Of a stretch of 64,000 bases of DNA, positions 55,133 to 63,802 are shown one piece after another. Position 1 is the stretch's first letter, and each line of letters starts with the position of its first letter. The notes beneath the pieces were generated by a model. That model had not been told where the DNA came from. It worked only from the letters and a program-made list of their open reading frames with translations, and did no database searches. The position numbers were made by a program, and so were the translations under genes. This DNA comes from Planctomycetia bacterium (GTDB lineage: Bacteria > Planctomycetota > Phycisphaerae > UBA1845 > UTPLA1), in NCBI GenBank assembly GCA_015075745.1, contig JABTTW010000001.1:558001-622000 (forward strand). Direction: 5' to 3'.

Positions 55133-56335
55133 TTATCTCGTCCGATCGATCGCCCGATACAGCGTGTCCCTCTCCACCGGAGTTCTCCCCGCCTCCCGGA
55201 TCAGCGCCTCCATCCGCTCGACGCTCATCTCCTGATGAGTATTGCCCGCGCCCCCCTCTCGCTTGGTGATGTCGTACCAGACGACCGTGCCGTCCATGTC
55301 GTCACAACCGAAGTTAAGCGCCACCTGGGCAAGCTTCGCCGACTGCATGATCCAAAACGCCTTAATGTGCGGGATGTTGTCCAGCATGAGCCGGCTGATC
55401 GCCAGCGTCTTAAGGTCCATGAGCCCCGTCGGGCTCGCCGCCTGCGAAAGCTCGCTGCCCTCCGGTATGAACGAAAGCGGGATGAAACAGTTGAACGACG
55501 CCTTGCGCGAAGCGAGCGACGCATCCTGATGCGCCCTCAGCTTCAGCATGTGCGTAATCCGCTCCTCGGGCCGCTCGACGTGGCCGTACAGCATCGTCGC
55601 ATTGGTGAACATGCCGATCTCGTGGGCCGTCCGATGCACGTCAAACCAGCCCGCCTCCCCCACCTTATTCTGATAGGCCTCGTCGTGGACCCGGTCGTCG
55701 AAGATCTCCGCCCCCCCGCCCGGAAGGCTGCCCAGCCCCGCCTCACGAAGTCTTTCCAGGACTTCGCGGATATTCAGCCGTGGCTTGCTGATGCGAGTGA
55801 AATGGATGATCTCAATGGCAGTAAACGCCTTGATGTGAATCGTCGGGCACGCCGCGCGAATGGCCCGGCACATATCGACGTAATAATCAAACGGCAACTT
55901 CGGATGCAGTCCGCCGACGATGTGGACTTCCGTCGCGCCGTGGTCATACGCATCCTTCGCTCGGGCTGCGATCTCATCGACGCCTAACTCGTAAGTGTCC
56001 GTCTGCGACGAACCCGCCAGCGGCAGACTCAGACTGTCGCCGTGTCCAACGACAATCGGCAGTGCCTTGGCCGCGGCATCCATTGAGTAAGGTCTGTAGA
56101 AAGAGCAGAACTTGCACCGAAGCACGCAGAAGTTCGTGTAATTGATGTGTCGATTGACGTTGTAATAAGCGGCGTCGCCGTGCAGACGCTCGCGGACGAT
56201 GTTGGCCAGCCGACCGATCTCGTGGATATCCCGGGACGCGTACAGCAGCACGCCGTCCTCATGCGAAAGTCGCTCGCCCGCAACCACCTTTTCGGCGATT
56301 TGCTCCAGACCCGTGGCGGTTGGCATCTCGATCAT
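55133..56335 (-). CDS. mqnE: Aminofutalosine synthase, radical SAM
   Basis: 400 residues. CX3CX2C cluster motif at Cys70, Cys74, Cys77 (NFCVLRCKFCSF). MqnE-type features: YYNVNRHINYTNFC, HIVGGLHPKLPFDYYVD, HIKAFTAIEI, LPGGGAEIFDDRV, GHVERPEERITHM. It joins 3-[(1-carboxyvinyl)oxy]benzoate with SAM to make aminofutalosine in the futalosine route to menaquinone. MqnC is the related alternative, but LPGGGAEIF and IHIKAFTAIE favour MqnE. Other mqn genes are not in the window. Confidence 0.88.
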   Translation of the reverse strand: MIEMPTATGLEQIAEKVVAGERLSHEDGVLLYASRDIHEIGRLANIVRERLHGDAAYYNVNRHINYTNFCVLRCKFCSFYRPYSMDAAAKALPIVVGHGDSLSLPLAGSSQTDTYELGVDEIAARAKDAYDHGATEVHIVGGLHPKLPFDYYVDMCRAIRAACPTIHIKAFTAIEIIHFTRISKPRLNIREVLERLREAGLGSLPGGGAEIFDDRVHDEAYQNKVGEAGWFDVHRTAHEIGMFTNATMLYGHVERPEERITHMLKLRAHQDASLASRKASFNCFIPLSFIPEGSELSQAASPTGLMDLKTLAISRLMLDNIPHIKAFWIMQSAKLAQVALNFGCDDMDGTVVWYDITKREGGAGNTHQEMSVERMEALIREAGRTPVERDTLYRAIDRTR

Positions 56336-56459
56336 CGTACGCGGATTCTAACGGCTGACTCGCTCAGTTGCCGATTGCGATCATTTCAAAAATAGTGAAC
56401 GTGAAAAGTGCCGCGCCCGTCCCACTCGAAGACCGCAGCCTAAAAACCCCCGATGAAAT

Positions 56460-56533
56460 CGACCCCGAGACGATTCGAACGTCCGACCTCAGCCTTCGCA
56501 GGGCTGCGCTCTATCCAGCTGAGCTACGGGGTC
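56460..56533 (-). tRNA. tRNA-Arg (anticodon GCG)
   Basis: Minus-strand cloverleaf: acceptor GACCCCG with CGGGGTC, D-arm GCTC/GAGC, anticodon stem CAGCC/GGCTG with loop CTGCGAA, T-arm GGACG-TTCGAAT-CGTCT with a G-T pair. The discriminator is G at 56460. CCA is not encoded. Confidence 0.95.
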
Positions 56534-57334
56534 TTTGGTCGTCCGGCAGCCCCCCGAAAACTCGGTCGGCCGCCGCACGGCGAATTGCACTTCATAACAA
56601 GTTCCGCGGCGACTGTCGAGAGTTGTCGCCGCCTGGGGCCTTTTTGCCGCATCGTTGCCGCTATCCGGGGCCCAACAGCGAAACCAGCTCCTTCCCAGAC
56701 GCCCCTAGACCAGTCTTCGGGAGTCCAGCCAACAGCCACCCCGGAAATGGTCCCGCCTGAATGGGTTTTCCCCGCAGGAAGACTCACGACTCAGGCGGTC
56801 AACAACAATGCAATCCGATAATCGATCGATTCGAGCGAACCTCTCAGGTACCAACCGAGTAGAAAGGATAGACAGGGGGTTCCATGGATAGAGCGCCCCA
56901 AAATTGACCGGATTTTATAGTTGACAAATGTCCGATAATTAACATAGTCTTCGCAAAGGTCGGGAGGACTGTAGCGATTGGATAATTTCGCCGATAAGTG
57001 GATAGTCGTGGACCGCAGCATATAATCCTGCGGGCAGTCAGACCTAGGGCAGTTTTTGAGGGCCTTAACAAAGCGCGACGCCGGCGAATAACGGGCGATT
57101 TCAATTTTTGGCTTCTTTCCCCTCCGGAAGGCACCGGGATCGCCCTTGAGGCGCTCGGTGTCTTCTTTTTTTTGTCCATACACTCCGCCCACTTACAGAT
57201 TCGTCAACGCCAACCTCGACTCGGCAGTTGCATATCGCCGTAAGCAAATGAGCCGCTCACGCTGCGATGCTCGCGCGTCCATTACTCAAAGTGACTTAAA
57301 CGCTGAGTTGAGTGAAGTGAACCCCGGCAATAGA
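56534..57334. other. Long gene-free, partly AT-rich region with structured segments
   Basis: About 800 bp between tRNA-Arg and the TPR gene. CCGCCTGA (56753-56760) pairs with TCAGGCGG (56791-56798). The segment 56838-56885 on the plus strand, CTCTCAGGTACC then GATAGACAGGGGG, resembles the 3' part of a glycine-riboswitch aptamer, but the 5' core is not found. A promoter-like TTGACA (56922-56927) and CATAGT (56944-56949), a CCGCAG/CTGCGG hairpin (57013-57033) and TTTTT (57053-57057) follow. A 133-codon minus-strand open frame (56791-57192) has no family resemblance and is not called a gene. Confidence 0.4.
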
Positions 57335-59038
57335 TCACTTGCCGATCGGCGGAAGCTCGCGGAGGCCCAGGATCAGGTCCACGAACATTCCGATGATCGA
57401 CTCTGGCGGCGAAGCCTTGGCGGCAATCCGAAGGTTCTGTATTCCCTCATCAGGCAGGCCCGAGTAGAGCTCAAGATAACCGAGAAGAAAGCGAAGCTCC
57501 CGATTCTCGCCGACCGCCAGCTTGTCTTCGAGATCAGCCCGGCGAATATCGAAAACGTCCGGCCGACCAAGCAGCGCGGGAAGATCAATACGAAATGCGG
57601 CGATCTGCGGAAATCGCTCAATGCCCAGCGTGATATATCGAACGGCCGATCGATAGTCCCCCGCCGCTGCCAGCGCATGACCCCGCGCCAGCAGTGGCAA
57701 TGGGTTCATCGGATCAATCGAGTTCGCCAGTTCAAAGTAGCGTGCAGCGCTGTAATACTGTCCGCGGTGCAGTTCATCCTCCCCGGCCAGCATGTAGTCG
57801 TTAAGCTTATTCTTATATCTGCCGGCGAACGTCCGAAGCGGCTCATCAATAACCTCGGAGGCCCACTTGGCCGTTTCCGAAAGTTGCTTAAGCCCAGCGC
57901 CCGAGTCTCGCATCAGGCTTCCCGGAATCCGCACGTTCCCAGCTTCGGCTGTCTCTGGTTCGGCGATTTCTCCAATCGGTTGCTCATCAACGTCAAATCC
58001 TAGATTCGTGATGCCAAGCGATCCAGCCACGCCCACGGCATTATACAAGTCCGCGAAGCGATCCTGACCGAGATCGGCGGGCCGCTCCAGCGGAAACGAA
58101 AACGGCGCAGATGGCGTCTCAGGCGAGATGGACGCTTGTGCCTTTGCGACTGCATCCGCCGAAGTCCGCCCTTCGGTCGAAGTTCCACCCACTGATTCGT
58201 CCACGGGTTGGACCAGCGAACTCGCTGATGAATCTACGCGACGCAGGCTTGGATCATCCGCCAACGCCCGGGATGCCAGATCTCTCAGATTGTCTGTCTC
58301 ATCTATCCGATCCGAAACCAGCCCGCCCGTCAGCGCAGGACGCACCGGTGGCGTCGGCGTGCCGAAGATCGACGACCCCACGGCGGATTGATAGGGCGAC
58401 AGGTCAATGGCCGCCGACTTGTTGACGGCAACGCCGCCAATCTGCGTCTGCTTCATGCCGGCTTGAAAATCCGGTCGCGGAATTGAGACCCGCCGATCCG
58501 ACGGATCCGGCAGCCGCTGAAGAAGATAAGCGGACGAGTTGTCGGTGGTGAAGTTCTGCGGCGGCGGCGTATTCGGCGTTTGGACAAAGGACGATCCCGG
58601 TTGGTTCAGGCCCGAGCGAACATACCCCGCGTCCGTCACCGTCTGCGAGCGATCGAAGTAAAATCCGCCGCTTCGGGTCCTGTTGTTCAAAACGTCGCTA
58701 AGTCCGACGCTCTGAGCGCGAAATCCGCTGAGGTCCGAAGATGGCAATGTTTCACGGAACTGATTGTTATTCAATAGCGGAGAACTGCCGTGGAAATAGT
58801 CCAGTCCGGTGACGTTGCCGGTGATGATCGCGTTGGACCTCACGCCGGCGTCGAACGTGCCGGGCCGGGTCAGGTTAAAGCGGGAACTGCCGCTTGCCGG
58901 GTTGCTGTCCAGCGCTCGGCCGGCAGTCGCCGCGTTTCCCTGGTTCACGCGGTTGTCGATCTGTGACGACAAAGGACTCGCGGTCAGCCCCAGGATGGCA
59001 ACGATGATGCCCCCGAATTTCGCGTGTGAGCGACTCAT
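57335..59038 (-). CDS. Exported protein with C-terminal tetratricopeptide repeats
   Basis: 567 residues. Signal peptide about 1-25. A long Ser/Pro/Gly-rich, probably disordered part to about residue 395 follows. The last 160 residues hold TPR-like helices (GQYYSAARYFELANSIDPMN, GDYRSAVRYITLGIERFPQ, FLLGYLELYSGLPDEGIQNL). No enzyme motif. Function unknown. Confidence 0.65.
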   Translation of the reverse strand: MSRSHAKFGGIIVAILGLTASPLSSQIDNRVNQGNAATAGRALDSNPASGSSRFNLTRPGTFDAGVRSNAIITGNVTGLDYFHGSSPLLNNNQFRETLPSSDLSGFRAQSVGLSDVLNNRTRSGGFYFDRSQTVTDAGYVRSGLNQPGSSFVQTPNTPPPQNFTTDNSSAYLLQRLPDPSDRRVSIPRPDFQAGMKQTQIGGVAVNKSAAIDLSPYQSAVGSSIFGTPTPPVRPALTGGLVSDRIDETDNLRDLASRALADDPSLRRVDSSASSLVQPVDESVGGTSTEGRTSADAVAKAQASISPETPSAPFSFPLERPADLGQDRFADLYNAVGVAGSLGITNLGFDVDEQPIGEIAEPETAEAGNVRIPGSLMRDSGAGLKQLSETAKWASEVIDEPLRTFAGRYKNKLNDYMLAGEDELHRGQYYSAARYFELANSIDPMNPLPLLARGHALAAAGDYRSAVRYITLGIERFPQIAAFRIDLPALLGRPDVFDIRRADLEDKLAVGENRELRFLLGYLELYSGLPDEGIQNLRIAAKASPPESIIGMFVDLILGLRELPPIGK

Positions 59039-59247
59039 GATGATTGACTCCCGCCCCCACGACCGTCAATGTCAGTTCCGACTCATTATAGCCCGCTGGC
59101 GCCAATCCCGGAGTCGGCCCCAACCGAACGCCCCATCCAACCGGTAAAAATCGACGATCGCCCGGCACCGACTTGAACCTATCGTGACGTCCGAATCGGC
59201 ATCCTGCGGCTTGACGGCGTCTCCATCATCGGCTACCCGATGCTGCC

Positions 59248-59646
59248 ATGATCCTCACGCAATGCATTCTAATCTTAATTCTGCTCCAGCCGCCGCCCCA
59301 GATTCCGCCAGTTGCGCCATCGGCGGACGAGGCCAAGCTCATCAAGGATGTCGTTGACGGCCTGAAGCGTCAGCCCGCCGGCCTCTCCCGGCTGGATTCT
59401 CTGAATCTCCCCGACGAGTTTCTCGCCCGAGTCGCGGATCGAATTGTCCGAATGGACTATCAAAAACAGATGCGCTCCGTTCGACTCGCTTCCCCCGCCG
59501 CCGCGATCAAGCCCCCCGCGACACCCGCAAAGCCACTGGCGAAAGACGATGATGCCGGTTCGTTCAATTGGGTGACCGCCGTACTCGCTGTCGTCGTCCT
59601 CGCCATCTTCATTTTTCCGCGGTTGAAACGGAGTCCATCCCCTTGA
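59248..59646 (+). CDS. Small membrane protein
   Basis: 132 residues. N-terminal hydrophobic segment (signal or anchor, 1-14), a helical middle, a low-complexity Ala/Pro/Lys stretch and a C-terminal membrane helix at about 108-125 followed by basic RLKRS. Its stop overlaps the TTG start of the next gene, so the two are translationally coupled. Function unknown. Confidence 0.65.
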   Translation: MILTQCILILILLQPPPQIPPVAPSADEAKLIKDVVDGLKRQPAGLSRLDSLNLPDEFLARVADRIVRMDYQKQMRSVRLASPAAAIKPPATPAKPLAKDDDAGSFNWVTAVLAVVVLAIFIFPRLKRSPSP

Positions 59647-61532
59647 ATGCGCTTAGTTCCCATCGCGTCATCCGATTGCTCCCGTTGCTTTTTGCCGTGC
59701 CGGCATGGCTTTTCGCCGGGGCGTCTGTCGCGCGCGGTGAAGGCGTGGTTGAGGTTGTTCGCACCGATCACGATGCTGCCCTGCTGACGCTGCGCCGGAC
59801 CATCCCCGAGGACATACCGCTCTTACGCGGCTTTCGCGCGACAAGCCCGCCTGAGACATGGCCGCACGCCTTGCCGAGTCAGCAACCGGCCCCGCAACTC
59901 GTCGAGGCGATGAAGCTCGTGGCGAACCGTCTCGCCTTTGATGGGCTGCTTCAGGTGACGGCCGGTGTCATTCATGCCATCGGGCCGGACGCCTTTCTCA
60001 AGGACGACGCGGCTGCCGTCGGAATACTCAGGCAGGTCGGGCTTCCTGTTGACCTGCTCGACGCCTTCTCCGTCGGCGACGCGAGTGGGGCGAAGCTGGT
60101 TCGGTCGATCGCGTCTCGCCTGGCGGCCGGCGCCAAGCCTGCCGATCTGTCTGCCGACTTGTCCCGCGCCGTGTATGCATTCAAGCCGTCTTCACAGGGC
60201 TTTCGGCTCTCCTCCGAAGCGGGACAGTCGAACATCGGCCTCGTGCGAATGCAGATTCCCAACGCCGACTATTGGAAGGGACAGGGAGATGGCAGTGCTC
60301 TGGATGTCGTTCGCGGCATGAGCGGCGCCTTGCCGGATGCGCGGCTGGTGGTTTCCACCTTTGCTGACGCCGCGGAGACACTGCGCGCCGAGGCGGCGAA
60401 ATGGCAGACGGGTCGCACCGGAGGCATCACCATTCTGCCCGGTCCGTGGAAACAGGCGCAATGGGCGCAGGACAATGGGAAGCCCGGCACCGTGCCGACT
60501 GCCGCCGGTCAGCGCGAGGCGGCGACGCTGATGCCGCGGTATGCCAGTCGCGGGGAGGAGCGGAGTGTCTGCGATTCGGCGGAGACATTCGGGATTGAGG
60601 CGATGGCGCGGATCGGGCACCGACTCATTCGGTCGCCGCTGCTTTTTCAGGGCGGCAATCTGATTCCTGTTTACGACCCGGCGGCGCGGATGCGCGTGCT
60701 GTTGATTGGCGAGGCGGAGGTTTATCGCAACACGGCGCTGGGGCTTACGCGGCCGCAGGTTGAGGAGGCGTTTCGGGTTGAGTGCGGGGTGGATCGGGTT
60801 GTTGTGCTTCCGGCGGTCTCCTTTCACATTGACGTCGAGCTTTCGGCTCGGGAGGTTGGGGGGAAGATCGTCGTGCTGGTGAACGACGAGCTTACGGCGG
60901 CGGGGCTGATCGTCGCGCGGAGTCTGGATGCCATCCGATCCCTGGGCCGCATTGATGCGGCGGCGGTGGAGGCCGTTTTGACGGACCTGGCCGGGGGCCG
61001 GGCCGGGGCCGTGGCTCAGCGGCTGGCCGGGCCGGTTGGGCAGCTTCGCGATGCCAATGGGGCCTACCCCGAAGAGGTCGTCGCGGCGTTTGCCGCCGGC
61101 GAGGTCGATTCCGGGGCAGCCAATATCGCCCGGTTCCTGCTGGCGATGGATATCCTGACCGGGCTTCAACTTAAGGCCGACGAGCTACCGGCCGACCCGT
61201 TTGCCCGGGCGTATATCCGCTCGCTTCAGCGGCGTGCGGAGGATCGGGGGCGGCTGCATGCGGCGCTGGCCGAACTTGGCTGGCGCGTCGCGCCGGTGGC
61301 GAGTCTTTCGGATGAAAACCGGGGCATCAACTACGTCAACGGTTTTCATGTTCCGCGCCGGTACCTCATGCCGGCGTACGGCGGATTCTTCGATGTCGTC
61401 GATCGGTGGGCCGTGCAACAGGTCCGCGCGGCGCTGGGGCCGATGGTCGAAGTGACGCCGGTTCTTTGCGGTGAGACACAGCGTCGGCTGGGGGCGATTC
61501 ACTGCGCGGCTTCGATTTATCCGGCCGAGTAA
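59643..61532 (+). CDS. Secreted guanidino-group-modifying protein (agmatine/peptidyl-arginine deiminase-like)
   Basis: 629 residues from TTG 59643, overlapping the previous stop (TTGA). Signal peptide about 1-30. The second half carries the spaced motifs of the guanidino-modifying superfamily: WAQDNGKPG at 274-282 (usual W-A-R-D), FQGGN at 335-339, SFHID with His395, YVNGFHVPRRYLMPAYGG near 575, and GAIHCAAS with the predicted nucleophile Cys621. Family members hydrolyse arginine-like groups to citrulline. The Arg-to-Gln change may alter activity. The first 200 residues are not recognised. The base composition changes from C-rich to G-rich about halfway. Confidence 0.6.
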   Translation: MNALSSHRVIRLLPLLFAVPAWLFAGASVARGEGVVEVVRTDHDAALLTLRRTIPEDIPLLRGFRATSPPETWPHALPSQQPAPQLVEAMKLVANRLAFDGLLQVTAGVIHAIGPDAFLKDDAAAVGILRQVGLPVDLLDAFSVGDASGAKLVRSIASRLAAGAKPADLSADLSRAVYAFKPSSQGFRLSSEAGQSNIGLVRMQIPNADYWKGQGDGSALDVVRGMSGALPDARLVVSTFADAAETLRAEAAKWQTGRTGGITILPGPWKQAQWAQDNGKPGTVPTAAGQREAATLMPRYASRGEERSVCDSAETFGIEAMARIGHRLIRSPLLFQGGNLIPVYDPAARMRVLLIGEAEVYRNTALGLTRPQVEEAFRVECGVDRVVVLPAVSFHIDVELSAREVGGKIVVLVNDELTAAGLIVARSLDAIRSLGRIDAAAVEAVLTDLAGGRAGAVAQRLAGPVGQLRDANGAYPEEVVAAFAAGEVDSGAANIARFLLAMDILTGLQLKADELPADPFARAYIRSLQRRAEDRGRLHAALAELGWRVAPVASLSDENRGINYVNGFHVPRRYLMPAYGGFFDVVDRWAVQQVRAALGPMVEVTPVLCGETQRRLGAIHCAASIYPAE

Positions 61533-61598
61533 GCATCCAAAAAAAATCTCGGAATTTCGGAAGTCGACGAACGGCGGGGACGCACGTCGGCAATCGGC

Positions 61599-61745
61599 AG
61601 CGCTGGTGCCATGCGTCCGGCAGGGGCGCCGGACGCTACGGGGGACGACGAATTCGAAGGTGACATAAGGTGACACAGCCGATTTTTTTCGATTGCAAGT
61701 GTTGTGGCGGGCATGTGTTGGGGTGGCGCGCCGAAAAGGTGAAAA
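61599..61745 (-). repeat. Dispersed intergenic repeat, copy 2 (about 147 bp)
   Basis: Reverse complement matches 19891-20040 throughout, including TGTGTCACCTTATGTCACCT and CCGTAGCGTCCGGCGCC. It lies about 65 bp past the stop of the deiminase-like gene. Confidence 0.85.
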
Positions 61746-61875
61746 ATGGGGCCGAGGGGCTGAGGGGCCAAGGGGTCGAGGGTTTTTGAAGGTGCATCGC
61801 GCGGACATTGATAATCCCATCGCCGGGTATGCATCGTTAGATCTCCATTCGTCATCCTTGCTCCGCGCTCGCGCG

Positions 61876-61966
61876 GATTGGGTGGGATTGGGCGGGATTG
61901 GGGGAGCGGGCGGAGGGTGGGACGACGGAACGAGAGGAAGGAGAGATTAGGAGTAGGAGTAGGAGC
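61876..61966 (+). repeat. G-rich low-complexity tract
   Basis: GGG runs spaced by ATT or T (61880-61913) could fold as a G-quadruplex. A purine tract with GATTAGGAGTAGGAGTAGGAG (written here as GATTAGGAG plus TAGGAG units) follows and recalls the tract at 63655-63710. The remaining bases of the gap 61533-62156 hold no gene that I can support. Confidence 0.6.
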
Positions 61967-62053
61967 GAGGTTGGCGAGGGGCGATGGTGGAGCCGGGACT
62001 GCCCGGACTGAAGTTCAGGGGTCGTCGAGAACCGGGGGTACGCGTAGATACGC

Positions 62054-62146
62054 ACGGGCTGGAAGCCCATGCTACCCCGGGTTAATACCTACGGGCTGGA
62101 AGCCCATGCTCCCCCGCGTTCAAACGTACGGGCCGGAGGCCCATGG
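62054..62146 (+). repeat. Three tandem palindromic repeats, 37-bp period
   Basis: Units start at 62054, 62091 and 62128: ACGGGCTGGAAGCCCATGC twice and ACGGGCCGGAGGCCCATGG once, each with GGGCT/AGCCC-type arms around GGA. A fourth copy is single at 19614-19647. The array abuts the stop of the next minus-strand gene. Confidence 0.85.
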
Positions 62147-62156
62147 TGCCCGGGGG

Positions 62157-63380
62157 TTAGCGCTTGGCGGGGGTGGAGCCGGCCTTTTGGCGCTGGGACT
62201 GGGTGGGGAGGCTGTCGAGGCGGACCTTTAACTCGGCGAAGAGGGCGTCCAGCGGCCGGTTGAGGACGGTCTTCTCCGCTTCACGTGCTTTGACGTCGGT
62301 CATGAGCTCTGCCCGGGCAAAGGCCTCGGCACGGCTGGCCTGGTACTGATAGGCCCGGCGGCGGAGGTCGCTGAGGATGCTGCGGGCGTTGGTCAACTGG
62401 GCGTCGTTGAAGCCGTACTTGTCGGCGGTTGAGAGGACGTACTTCTCCCAGTCGTCGAGGGGAGGGGCCGGCTGGGGCGGGGGCTCGGGCTTGGCATTCT
62501 GCGGGGCGGCGCGCGAGACGTCGGCGCCCGGATTGGAGACGACGGGTCGCGGGGGACCGGGAAGCGCCGGAGTGGGTGTCGCGGGGTCGGCCGTGGCCGA
62601 GGCGCCCTTGTGGCGCTGCTGGTCAATCTGATGGACGACCGGCGGCGGGACGACCTGCGGGACGGAACTCTGGAGATTCGGTCGATCGGGCAATCGGCCG
62701 CGGGTGGGCTCGATGTTTCGGGCAAGGCGATCGAGTCGATCCTGGGCCTCGACGCGCTCGCCGAGATCGCTTGCTGGAACGGGGCGGTTGTAGGCGGGGT
62801 CGATCTGGGAGGTCATGGCGACGGCCTCCTTACCGAGAATCCCCTTCTTGCCGCTTGCGAGTTCCTGATCCCCTTTTGCCACGATAATCTCTGACTGCGC
62901 CTGGGCCTGCAATTCCTGCAATCGAATTCGACCCTCGGCCGCACGTTCCTGCGTAATACGCGAGCCCAACCAAGCTGACACTTCTTCATCGTTCAGCGGC
63001 ATCGACTGTGTCAATGAAAAGAACTTGCTGGCAAGAGCCTGAACCTCAGGCGAGCTTTCATCATCCAGCGACACGCCGGAATTCTCGATCTTCCTAGCCA
63101 TCTCAGAGAGTTCGGTTTTCATTTTTTCGTCGTACTCGTGCTGTTGATGCACGCGTGCGGTGAGCTCAACTCGCAAAGTAGCAATCTCATCCGGCGTCAA
63201 TTCATAGGCCGAAGTAAACCAGTCGACCTGTCGATCGATTTCAGACTGCCAGGACTCAAGCCAGCCTGGCTCCAGATTGGCAAAATCATCGCCGCCTGAC
63301 TGCGCAACAGCGAGCGATCCGGGAATGACGCAAAGCGTCGCAGCGATGGCGAACGAGCAAGCGGAATTTGCGAGCTTCAT
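62157..63380 (-). CDS. Exported coiled-coil protein, function unknown
   Basis: 407 residues. Signal peptide about 1-26 (SLAVAQ). Two helical, charged regions (about 45-200 and 315-400) flank a proline-rich middle (about 225-310, VPPPVVHQ, PALPGPPRP, EPPPQPAPP). A segment LTPDEIATLRVELTARVHQQ and a similar YGFNDAQLTNARSILSDLRR suggest two related helical units. No enzyme motif. Confidence 0.65.
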   Translation of the reverse strand: MKLANSACSFAIAATLCVIPGSLAVAQSGGDDFANLEPGWLESWQSEIDRQVDWFTSAYELTPDEIATLRVELTARVHQQHEYDEKMKTELSEMARKIENSGVSLDDESSPEVQALASKFFSLTQSMPLNDEEVSAWLGSRITQERAAEGRIRLQELQAQAQSEIIVAKGDQELASGKKGILGKEAVAMTSQIDPAYNRPVPASDLGERVEAQDRLDRLARNIEPTRGRLPDRPNLQSSVPQVVPPPVVHQIDQQRHKGASATADPATPTPALPGPPRPVVSNPGADVSRAAPQNAKPEPPPQPAPPLDDWEKYVLSTADKYGFNDAQLTNARSILSDLRRRAYQYQASRAEAFARAELMTDVKAREAEKTVLNRPLDALFAELKVRLDSLPTQSQRQKAGSTPAKR

Positions 63381-63654
63381 AGAAAAATCCTCTTGTCGGG
63401 AATGTCGTGGAACGCTTACTCATTATACCAGCTCAGGGGTGGAGCGGCAGACGGAAAGCATGTAACAAGAACGTCAAGAGAAGGCCAGTCGGCCGGGATT
63501 ACCGGGCATTGGTGGATGGCGCTCCAGGAAGCTGGACTCAAGGGATTAGCGTGGCTGCCAAGACGATGAATCAGTCCGGTCGGATCAACAGCGGGCGAGC
63601 CCGCCGGCTAAATGGGATTGCGCGATCGCTCCCTATCCTGTGAGGCGCTCCAGA

Positions 63655-63710
63655 ATAAGGATCAGGATTAGGATTAGGATTAGGATTGGGAATAGGAGTA
63701 GGAGTAGGAA
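63655..63710 (+). repeat. Telomere-like hexanucleotide repeat (GGATTA)n
   Basis: About five GGATTA-type units in a row, then GGAATAGGAGTAGGAGTAGG. The related AGGAGTAGGAG tract occurs at 61945-61966. Confidence 0.8.
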
Positions 63711-63738
63711 CCAGACCAAAGACACCGGGGCAAAAAAG

Positions 63739-63776
63739 AAACACGGTTGGCCGCGCTAGGCGAGCCAACCGTGTTT
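63739..63776 (-). terminator. Rho-independent terminator of the PEP-CTERM gene
   Basis: AAACACGGTTGGC and GCCAACCGTGTTT form a perfect 13-pair stem with a 12-base loop. On the minus strand it runs into TTCTTTTTTG; on the plus strand into TTTTG, so it may work both ways. It starts 26 bp after the stop. Confidence 0.88.
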
Positions 63777-63802
63777 TGAATCACTAAGCTAACCGACGTC
63801 GC

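Larger units (their letters stand above)
63381..63802. other. Gap with simple repeat and terminator
   Basis: About 420 bp. It contains the upstream region of the coiled-coil gene, the simple repeat and the terminator listed separately. No gene supported. Confidence 0.5.

Noticed and set aside
56791..57192. 133-codon minus-strand open frame
   Set aside because: No signal, domain or ribosome-binding site; the region has unusual composition and structured segments.
62054..62146. Possible short CRISPR array
   Set aside because: Only three units, each a palindrome with similar intervening sequence; the unit also occurs singly elsewhere and no cas genes are present.
63571..63768. Minus-strand open frame with NPNPNPNP repeat
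   Set aside because: It is only the translation of the GGATTA simple repeat.
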